From: an uncultured Bacteroidales bacterium
Lineage (GTDB): Bacteria; Bacteroidota; Bacteroidia; Bacteroidales; UBA932
DNA: 5,482 nt
Direction: 5' to 3'
Assembly (NCBI GenBank): GCA_946405645.1
Contig: CAMJHW010000102.1
Coordinates: 1 to 5,482 of the forward strand
Both the position numbers and the translations under genes were made by a program. This document shows, in pieces, positions 1-5,482 of the stretch (its first letter is position 1; the number at the start of each line of letters is the position of its first letter). Below the pieces are notes generated by a model. That model worked only from the letters and a program-made list of their open reading frames with translations, did not search any database and had not been told where the DNA came from.

Positions 1-218
1 ACAGCGGGGCTGAAAGTGACCCTCACATCGACTCCGGTATAGCCGTAATCCCTGATAAGGGCGGCTGCTTCAGCAAAAGGAATCTTCTCCTGACGGGCTA
101 TGGTCTCGATATGGTCGCAGAAGATGGAGATCTTCGGCGCTTTCTGTCCGGAGCGTCCGCAAGAAAGGAGCAGGGATAAAGAAAAGGCAAGAAAGAGGAT
201 GATCGAAAGCTTTTTCAT
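1..218 (-). CDS. Lipoprotein, sugar phosphate isomerase/epimerase-like TIM barrel (3' part missing)
   Basis: Reads leftward from an ATG at 218-216 and runs off the window after 72 codons. The protein begins with two lysines, then a hydrophobic stretch, then the lipobox LLSC with the lipidated cysteine at residue 20, so it should be an envelope lipoprotein. The residues after the cysteine (GRSGQK) lack the acidic cluster of the Bacteroidota surface-export signal, which leans towards a periplasmic location (inference). From residue 30 the mature part reads ISIFCDHIETIARQE, then a helix, then DYGYTGVDVRV. This strand-helix-strand pattern, ending in a G(Y/F)xGVD(V/L) motif, is typical of the first beta-alpha unit of xylose-isomerase-like/AP-endonuclease-2 barrels. 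Metal ligands and catalytic residues would lie in the missing part, so the reaction cannot be assigned. It is divergent from the glycosidase genes, which suggests a role in sugar processing. The lipoprotein call is firm; the family call rests on about 45 residues. Confidence 0.72.
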   Translation of the reverse strand, partial: MKKLSIILFLAFSLSLLLSCGRSGQKAPKISIFCDHIETIARQEKIPFAEAAALIRDYGYTGVDVRVTFSPA

Positions 219-301
219 ATCGTTCACGTGTTAATGGTTTACTAATGTAAGAATTATTTTTCTTTTTACTATATTTGGGATTACTAAGACTATATAACAC
301 C
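219..301. promoter_or_regulatory. AT-rich divergent intergenic region
   Basis: This 83-bp stretch separates the start codons of the leftward lipoprotein gene and the rightward metallo-hydrolase gene. It is much richer in A and T than the genes on both sides, so it should hold the promoters for both directions. The rightward promoter element is annotated separately. For the leftward gene the best match is TACATTAG (minus strand, 249-242), one base off the TAnnTTTG consensus, with no TTTG box at the expected distance upstream, so I do not call it. A short direct repeat, TAATG at 232-236 and 243-247 with an 11-bp period, could be an operator half-site pair but may be chance. There is no riboswitch-sized leader on either side. 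Confidence 0.6.
270..277 (+). promoter_or_regulatory. Bacteroidota-type -7 promoter element (TATATTTG)
   Basis: TATATTTG matches the Bacteroides sigma-ABfr -7 consensus TAnnTTTG at all fixed positions. It lies 24 bp before the ATG at 302, which would put transcription start near 283-285 and leave a leader of only about 17-19 nt. No TTTG -33 box is seen at the usual spacing of about 19-21 bp, so the promoter may be weak or activator-dependent (inference). It would drive the three rightward genes. Confidence 0.6.
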
Positions 302-1279
302 ATGAAAAGAAGAGAGTTCCTCCGCATTGCGGCGATCGCTTCAGTAGCAGCCGCAGCATCTGCTCCGCTGAACAATGCCAAGGCCCAGATACCCCCGCAG
401 GGGCGTCCGCCGCAGGGCCCTCCTCCCGGAGGCTTCCGCCCTGGCGGCCGAGGCCCCATCGAATATGTGCCGACGGGGCCGGGCATCCATGTCCGTTTCC
501 TCGGCACCGGCGGCGCCGACTGGAACGGCCCTTCCGAGAGCGGGGAGCTGAGGAGGCATGCCAGCATCCTTGCCGACGGCAAGGTACTTTTCGACTATAC
601 TCCTTCCGCCGCCGACATGGTGCCGGCGAACCGTCCCGAAGTGGTGTTCTATACGCACTCACATAACGACCACTATGACGCGAAGGCGGCGCTCGAGCTA
701 GGCATCAAACGGGTCTATCTCGGTGAAACCTGGATCGAGAGGGCGAGGAACGATTTCCAGAAGGCGTCGGAATCCACCGGGGTACCCGTCCCGGAGATCA
801 TACCTCTCGCCCTGGGGCAGGTCGTCGAACAGGACGGCCTGACGGTTACCGCCCTCCCGGCCAACCATACCTCCAACTATTCCGACGAGCAGGCTCTCAT
901 CTATCTCATAGAGAAAGACTCCACCAGGCTGCTCTATGCCACCGACACCGCCGGCATTATGGCGTATGCCCTGGCAATTGCCGGTGTCGGGCAGTTCTCG
1001 CGTGAGCGCAAGTTCCTGACAGGCATCATAATGGAGGCTACCATGGGACTCGACTACAACAACGATGACATGAGGCTGTTCTCCCACTCCAGCGTGGCGC
1101 AGGTGGAGAACACGGTTAAGGTGCTGGCGGAAAACCGCAAATATGCGGCGGTCGAAGGGCAGAAGGTCTATATCACCCATCTGTCGAAGGTCCAGCAGCC
1201 GCCCCAGGCCGAGCTCGACAGGACTTTGCCGGAACCTCTGAAGGCTGCCTACGACGGCCTCGAAGTACTGTTCAGATAA
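302..1279 (+). CDS. Tat-signal MBL-fold metallo-hydrolase, PhnP-like
   Basis: A 325-residue protein. The N-terminus MKRREFLRIA has the twin-arginine pattern (RRxFLR), followed by an alanine-rich hydrophobic segment and a likely cleavage site AKA|Q after residue 28, so it is probably exported folded, with its metals loaded. Residues 30-52 form a proline/glycine-rich linker. The metallo-beta-lactamase fold follows: strand VRFLGTGG (64-71), ELRRHASIL (82-90), the metal motif THSHNDH (H119, H121, D123, H124), then ANHTS (H189), ATDTAG (D215) and ITHLS (H293). This full dinuclear ligand set predicts an active hydrolase. The FLGTGG and RRHAS motifs resemble PhnP-type cyclic phosphodiesterases, but the substrate is unknown. 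I chose the ATG at 302 because it places the twin arginines at the N-terminus; the upstream in-frame TTG at 275 lies within the -7 promoter element. No Shine-Dalgarno is visible, as usual in this phylum. It ends 12 nt before the GH3 gene and is probably cotranscribed with it. Confidence 0.88.
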   Translation: MKRREFLRIAAIASVAAAASAPLNNAKAQIPPQGRPPQGPPPGGFRPGGRGPIEYVPTGPGIHVRFLGTGGADWNGPSESGELRRHASILADGKVLFDYTPSAADMVPANRPEVVFYTHSHNDHYDAKAALELGIKRVYLGETWIERARNDFQKASESTGVPVPEIIPLALGQVVEQDGLTVTALPANHTSNYSDEQALIYLIEKDSTRLLYATDTAGIMAYALAIAGVGQFSRERKFLTGIIMEATMGLDYNNDDMRLFSHSSVAQVENTVKVLAENRKYAAVEGQKVYITHLSKVQQPPQAELDRTLPEPLKAAYDGLEVLFR

Positions 1280-1291
1280 TCATTAGCGACC

Positions 1292-3610
1292 ATGAAAAGA
1301 ATACTCTTCCTTTTTACCCTCCCTTTGATGCTTTACTCCTGCACGACAGACAAGACTGAAAAGAAGCTTATGGCACAGGTGGATGCCGTCTATGAGCGCC
1401 TGAGCGTCGAAGACCGCGCCGCGCAGCTGTTCGGCATCTATCCGAGCGAAGTGATGGAGAACGGCAGGTTCTCCGTCGAAAAGGCCCGCGAAGTCATCCC
1501 CTACGGAGCCGGACACATCTGCCAGATCTCAAGCTCGCAGGATCTCGACGCCGACGGACTCAGACAGCTTGTCGCCGACATCCAGGACTATATGGTGAAC
1601 GAGACTCCCGCAGGGATCCCGGCCGTAATGCACGAAGAATGCATTTCCGGCGTGACAGCGAAGGGAGCCACCATCTATCCCCAGCAGATGGCGGTGGCCT
1701 GTACCTGGGACCCCGACCTGTTGCGCATCAAGACCGGCCAGACGGCCGTGCTGATGAGGGCCATCGGCCAGCAATACGCTCTGTCGCCGATGGTGGACAT
1801 CATCCGCAACGCCCACTGGCCCCGTATCGAGGAATCTTACGGAGAGGACGGATACTTGACTGCTTCCCTGGGCACCGCTTTCGTGGAAGGACTCCAGGCA
1901 AAGGGATTCAAGGAAGGCATCACCGCCACGACCAAGCACTTCCTCGGATATGGCGGAGGCTCGGAACTCAGCTGGAAAGAGATCTACGAAGAAGTCCTTT
2001 TCCCGCACGAAGCCATCGTCCGCAAGGCTGGCAGCAAGAGCATAATGACCTGCTATGACAAGTTCCGTTCGGACTACGCAGTGTGCAGCGACACCCTGCT
2101 GAACGTTATCCTGAGAGGCTATCTCGGATATGACGGGATAGTCGTCAGCGACTACGGCTCGGTCCAGAAAGGCAGCCGCGACAGGAGCCCCGAGTTCCTG
2201 AAGCAGTGCGCCGTCGATGCTCTTATGACCGGAAACGACCTGGAGTTCTGCTCCAGCACTTCATACAAGTATCTCCCCGAGCTGCTGGCCGAAGGCCGCA
2301 TCAGCGAGGAGGTGTTCGAGCGCGCAGTGAAGCGCGCGCTGCTCGTCAAGGCGCGCTCCGGCCTGCTGGATCCCGATCCCGTATTCTTCAAGGAAGGTCC
2401 CGTCGACCTCGATCCCGCCGAGAACCGCCAGACCGCCTATGACATCGCCGCCGAGTCGGTTGTCCTCCTCAAGAACAACGGCATCCTGCCTCTGGCACCC
2501 GGAAAGAACGTCGCCATGGTGGGACCGAACGCCAACTCCATCTGGAGCATGCTCGGAGACTACTCCTTCCCCTCGATGCAGCTGTTCTTCTTCAGGAAGC
2601 CGGTCGATGAGTCGGTAGTGAGGATTCCCACGTTCCTCGAAGCGATGAATGAGAGATACGATGGGAAAGTCGAGTATTCGCGAGGCGTCGACTGGAGCAC
2701 CCTGGCCGACATGGGTCTGACCCAGGGCGGCGACGAGAGGGTACGTTCCCTCAACGTCCGGAGACTCGAGTCGGAGGACTATACCGACTGGGAGGAAGCG
2801 GTCGCGCTGGCTTCAAAGAACGACGTGATCATTGCCGCGATGGGAGAGAACATCTATCTCTGCGGAGAGAACCGCCGCAGGGTCGGCATCCGCCTGCCCG
2901 GCGACCAGGAGGAGTTCGTCAAGGACCTTATCGCCACGGGCAAACCGGTGGTGCTGGTAATGTTCAGCGGAAGGCCGGAGATGATATCCGACATAGCGGA
3001 CGGCTGTGCAGCCATCCTCCAGGCGTTCTATCCCGGCGAGGAGGGAGGCAATGCAGTCAGTGACGTACTCACCGGCAAGGTCAATCCTTCCGGAAAGTTG
3101 TGTTTCAGCTTCCCTGCGACCGAGAGCGAAGATCCTTATTGCTACAACAATGGCATCGAACCTGAAAAAGCGCTGTACCCGTTCGGTTTCGGCCTTTCAT
3201 ATACTTCATTCGCTTACAGCGACATCAGCGTCCAGCCTTCCTCCAAGACGAAAGACGGTTTGGTTGAAGTCAGATGCAAGGTTACCAATACCGGGAACGT
3301 CAAGGGTGATGAAATCGTCCAGCTGTACGTATCGCCGAGGTCCGGACAGCCGCTGAAGCCGGTCCAGCTCAAGGGCTACCGCCGCATCGCGCTCGATCCC
3401 GGTCAGACCGCGGAAGTCTGCTTCAGGGTGTCGACCGACCAGCTGGCCTGGCATTCGGACAAAGGGTGGACCGTCTCCCCGGGAGACTATTCCTTCCGCG
3501 TTGGACCGTCCAGCCGCGAGCTCCCTCTCGAAGGAGTGTGCACCCTGAAGGGAAAGGCCGGCGTCAAGGCCTTGCGTGACGAGTACTTTGCACAAGTTGA
3601 AGTGAATTGA
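1292..3610 (+). CDS. GH3 family beta-glycosidase (beta-glucosidase/beta-xylosidase type), lipoprotein
   Basis: A 772-residue protein, the usual size for a three-domain GH3 enzyme, which removes single sugars from the non-reducing ends of beta-linked glycans with retention of configuration. The lipobox LYSC (C17) marks it as an envelope lipoprotein. The TIM barrel spans about 38-355, with HEECISG (114-120), ESYGED (181-186), TTKHF (K215, H216) and the nucleophile D287 in VVSDYGS. The alpha/beta sandwich starts at VVLLKNNGILPL (390-401); its GEN..LCGEN region (E519, E526) before LPGDQ holds candidate acid/base residues, E526 being my preferred one. A fibronectin-III-like domain (about 655-742) contains TNTGNVKGDEIVQLYV. 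HEECISG and AHWPR (174-178) differ from the common HEEALHG and PRWGR but resemble a Bacteroidales GH3 subgroup, so I do not read them as damage. Substrate (glucoside, xyloside or other) cannot be fixed from sequence. It sits between the metallo-hydrolase (12-nt gap) and the tandem GH43 gene (13-nt gap), fitting an operon for hemicellulose or similar glycan breakdown. Confidence 0.95.
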   Translation: MKRILFLFTLPLMLYSCTTDKTEKKLMAQVDAVYERLSVEDRAAQLFGIYPSEVMENGRFSVEKAREVIPYGAGHICQISSSQDLDADGLRQLVADIQDYMVNETPAGIPAVMHEECISGVTAKGATIYPQQMAVACTWDPDLLRIKTGQTAVLMRAIGQQYALSPMVDIIRNAHWPRIEESYGEDGYLTASLGTAFVEGLQAKGFKEGITATTKHFLGYGGGSELSWKEIYEEVLFPHEAIVRKAGSKSIMTCYDKFRSDYAVCSDTLLNVILRGYLGYDGIVVSDYGSVQKGSRDRSPEFLKQCAVDALMTGNDLEFCSSTSYKYLPELLAEGRISEEVFERAVKRALLVKARSGLLDPDPVFFKEGPVDLDPAENRQTAYDIAAESVVLLKNNGILPLAPGKNVAMVGPNANSIWSMLGDYSFPSMQLFFFRKPVDESVVRIPTFLEAMNERYDGKVEYSRGVDWSTLADMGLTQGGDERVRSLNVRRLESEDYTDWEEAVALASKNDVIIAAMGENIYLCGENRRRVGIRLPGDQEEFVKDLIATGKPVVLVMFSGRPEMISDIADGCAAILQAFYPGEEGGNAVSDVLTGKVNPSGKLCFSFPATESEDPYCYNNGIEPEKALYPFGFGLSYTSFAYSDISVQPSSKTKDGLVEVRCKVTNTGNVKGDEIVQLYVSPRSGQPLKPVQLKGYRRIALDPGQTAEVCFRVSTDQLAWHSDKGWTVSPGDYSFRVGPSSRELPLEGVCTLKGKAGVKALRDEYFAQVEVN

Positions 3611-3623
3611 TAGTCCTGTAACT

Positions 3624-5482
3624 ATGAAAAAAGCTTTACTCCTGACCGTTTGTCTGGCAGTTTTCTGTTTCAGCGCCAATGCGCAGGCCCTGCGCGGCAA
3701 TCCCGATCTTTCCGACGGTGACACTTTCGGATACCTGTTCTGCCACATCTCCGCTCACGGAGGCTGGCCGGCATACGCTATGTCCCAGGACGGAATTCAT
3801 TTCCACGACCTGCTGTGCGGTGATTCCATATTCCCGGAAGACGCCGAAGACGTTTTCTCCGGTGAGATCCCATACCTATGCAGGGCGCGGGACTGGGGAT
3901 ACATAATGGTCGCGGCATCGGGCTCCTCCGACATCGACATTTACCGCAGCGACGACCTGGTCCAGTGGGTGCGCATATCCACATTGGACCTTCCGGAGTA
4001 TTGTTCGGTCGGAGATCCACAGATCATTTGGGACGATACGAACAATTCCTATCTCGTGTATTTCCCTATGCTCGAGCCCACGAAGGTCACCCATATGAGC
4101 CTGTTCGGGCTGCGCTCCGACGTAAACCTCTCCGGGTGGAGCCGCCCGGAGCTGATCGCGGACTGGGGCTTCGGCATCAAGGATGCCGACATCAGTCCGC
4201 TGCCGGAGGGCGGCTACTGCGTACTCTTCAAGGAAGAGGACGGACGTCCGGGTTTATTATCCTCCAGAGCTGAACAGCTCTCAGGACCATGGTCCGAGCC
4301 GGTCTATTTCGAGCCGGAAGAAGGCAAGGCGGTAGAAGGGCCTTCCACCTTCAGGCTCGTCGAGGCCGAAGGCTGGCAGGTCGGCTACGTCGACCCTGCC
4401 GGAGGCCCGACTGGCAGCTACAGGGTCTGTACTGCGGACGACAGCCTGAAGGAGTTCAGGCGTCCGCAGTACCTGGAAGGAGTGTACGGACCCGAGCAGG
4501 GTTCGTTCATCCGCCTCGCCGAAGCGGAATACAAGAGGCTCCAAGCCTGGAGCGACAAGGCGGAGCCCGAGCATCTGGCTCCGGACGTGCACAACCCCGT
4601 ATTCCGCGGACTTCATGCCGACCCTGAAATCCTTTACAGCGAACAGACCGGCAAGTACTATATCTACCCCACGACCGACGGCGCGTATGCCTGGCACAAC
4701 CACGATTTCAAATGCTTCTCGTCGGAGGACCTCGTCAACTGGAAGGACGAAGGCGTTATCCTGGACCTGCAGGATCTAGACTGGGGGAAGGAGTACGCGT
4801 GGGCTCCTTGCATAATAGAAAAGAAGGTTGGAAGGAACTACAAATACTACTATTATTTCGTAGCCAACAAAGCAGTGGGCGTCGCCGTGGCCGACAAGCC
4901 TGAAGGCCCCTACAAGGATGCATTGGGCAAGCCTATGCTCAGCCAGGAGGAGTTGCACACGCCCAACCAGGTCATAGATCCGGACGTCTTCCGTGACCCT
5001 AAGACCGGAAAGTACTATCTGTACTGGGGCAACTCATATCTCTGGATGGCGGAACTGGCGGACGACATGGTCTCGCTCGTGCCCGGAACGATGCACGAGC
5101 TCATCCCCCGCTCCCGCATAGGAGAGTACCATTATCTCGAGGGCACCTACGTCTTCGAGCGCAACGGCCTGTACTACTTCATGTGGTCGGAGAACATCAC
5201 TCGCTCCGCCCGCTACTGCATAAGGTATCTGATCTCCGACTCCCCCACCGAGTTCGTACGTAACGGACAGCCCGCAAAGGTCGAGGAGACTGTCATCCTC
5301 CAACAGGATCCTTCCCTGCAGATTTTCGGGACGGGACACAACTCCGTCATCAATATTCCCGGAACCGACGACTGGTACATGGTGTACCACCGTTTCACCC
5401 GTCCCGAAGGCATCAAGATGGGACTTTCCGGCGGCTATAACCGCGAGGTCTGCATCGACCCGATGTACTTCAACCCCGACGG
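3624..5482 (+). CDS. Secreted tandem GH43-like protein (arabinofuranosidase/xylosidase type), 3' end missing
   Basis: The frame stays open for 619 complete codons to the window edge. A signal peptide (MKKALLLTVC..., likely cut after SANA, residue 20) and no lipobox predict secretion to the periplasm or beyond. Two five-bladed-propeller regions follow. The C-terminal one (about 320-620) is a canonical GH43 catalytic domain: base D333 in HADPEI, pKa-modulating D452 in VIDPDVF, acid E506 in YLEGTYVF, and the axial His H572 in GTGHNSV. The N-terminal region (about 33-308) has matching blades: IYRSDDLVQW (106-115), PQIIWDDTNNSYLVYF (132-147), KDADI (D189), AVEGP (E238). There, however, the RDPH-like base site reads GEIPY (E81) and the HGS motif reads QGS (Q292), so it may be non-catalytic. 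GH43 enzymes commonly cut alpha-L-arabinofuranosides or beta-xylosides; subfamily and substrate are not assignable here. YNREVCIDPMYFNPDG at the edge resembles the end of GH43 domains, so little of the catalytic module is missing, though a carbohydrate-binding module may follow. The start ATG at 3624 is 13 nt after the GH3 stop, with no Shine-Dalgarno. Confidence 0.92.
   Translation, partial: MKKALLLTVCLAVFCFSANAQALRGNPDLSDGDTFGYLFCHISAHGGWPAYAMSQDGIHFHDLLCGDSIFPEDAEDVFSGEIPYLCRARDWGYIMVAASGSSDIDIYRSDDLVQWVRISTLDLPEYCSVGDPQIIWDDTNNSYLVYFPMLEPTKVTHMSLFGLRSDVNLSGWSRPELIADWGFGIKDADISPLPEGGYCVLFKEEDGRPGLLSSRAEQLSGPWSEPVYFEPEEGKAVEGPSTFRLVEAEGWQVGYVDPAGGPTGSYRVCTADDSLKEFRRPQYLEGVYGPEQGSFIRLAEAEYKRLQAWSDKAEPEHLAPDVHNPVFRGLHADPEILYSEQTGKYYIYPTTDGAYAWHNHDFKCFSSEDLVNWKDEGVILDLQDLDWGKEYAWAPCIIEKKVGRNYKYYYYFVANKAVGVAVADKPEGPYKDALGKPMLSQEELHTPNQVIDPDVFRDPKTGKYYLYWGNSYLWMAELADDMVSLVPGTMHELIPRSRIGEYHYLEGTYVFERNGLYYFMWSENITRSARYCIRYLISDSPTEFVRNGQPAKVEETVILQQDPSLQIFGTGHNSVINIPGTDDWYMVYHRFTRPEGIKMGLSGGYNREVCIDPMYFNPD

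Noticed and set aside
225..230. CACGTG palindrome upstream of the leftward gene as an operator.
   Set aside because: A six-base palindrome is too short to support a site, and it lies within the predicted leader of the leftward gene.
242..249. TACATTAG on the minus strand as the -7 box of the leftward lipoprotein gene.
   Set aside because: One mismatch to TAnnTTTG and no -33 box. In AT-rich DNA such a match is expected by chance.
275..301. Upstream in-frame TTG start for the metallo-hydrolase, adding nine residues.
   Set aside because: The TTG is the last three bases of the TATATTTG promoter element, so it would lie upstream of the expected transcript, and it would push the twin-arginine motif away from the N-terminus. 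The ATG at 302 is the better start.
698..1180. Long minus-strand open frame opposite the metallo-hydrolase gene.
   Set aside because: It is antisense to a gene with clear family motifs, and its translation shows no recognisable domain or composition of a real protein. GC-rich codon use on the plus strand produces such frames.
1280..1291. Possible terminator or promoter between the metallo-hydrolase and GH3 genes.
   Set aside because: Only 12 nt, with no hairpin, T-run or TAnnTTTG element. The same holds for the 13-nt gap at 3611-3623.
3206..3748. Minus-strand open frame of 180 codons across the GH3/GH43 junction.
   Set aside because: It overlaps the GH3 C-terminal domain and the GH43 signal peptide, both well supported, and its translation shows no recognisable motifs.
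3876..4627. Several plus- and minus-strand open frames within the tandem GH43 gene.
   Set aside because: The frame from 3624 is uninterrupted through this region and encodes continuous GH43-like blade motifs; the others are arginine/proline/glycine-rich shadows.

Overview
The window looks like chromosomal DNA from a member of the Bacteroidota, most likely a gut- or rumen-type Bacteroidales. Four observations support this. There is a TAnnTTTG-type -7 promoter element in front of the rightward genes. No start codon has a Shine-Dalgarno sequence. Two of the four proteins carry lipoprotein signals. The gene content is that of a glycan-degradation locus (GH3, GH43). The coding DNA is visibly GC-rich, and only the intergenic region around 219-301 is AT-rich. 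Species cannot be named from this sequence.

Layout: positions 1-218 hold the 5' end of a leftward gene for a lipoprotein that resembles the sugar phosphate isomerase/epimerase (AP-endonuclease-2-like TIM barrel) superfamily. An 83-bp AT-rich divergent intergenic region (219-301) carries the best promoter element. Three tightly packed rightward genes follow, with gaps of 12 and 13 nt, so they are probably one operon: a Tat-signal metallo-beta-lactamase-fold hydrolase of PhnP-like type (302-1279), a three-domain GH3 glycosidase lipoprotein (1292-3610), and a secreted protein with two GH43-like five-bladed propeller domains (3624 to the window end, truncated).

How they may work together: GH3 exo-glycosidases and GH43 arabinofuranosidase/xylosidase-type enzymes are commonly paired in the breakdown of arabinose- and xylose-containing plant polysaccharides, and both proteins here carry export signals. 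The divergent isomerase-like lipoprotein could process released or oxidised sugars. The role of the metallo-hydrolase is unknown. No SusC/SusD pair, sensor or regulator lies inside the window, so calling it a polysaccharide utilization locus is an inference.

No RNA gene, CRISPR array, mobile element, or convincing terminator was seen. I found no evidence of an exotic new system. The most interesting points are the asymmetric tandem GH43 protein, whose N-terminal active site looks degenerate, and the Tat-exported metallo-hydrolase at the head of a glycosidase operon.
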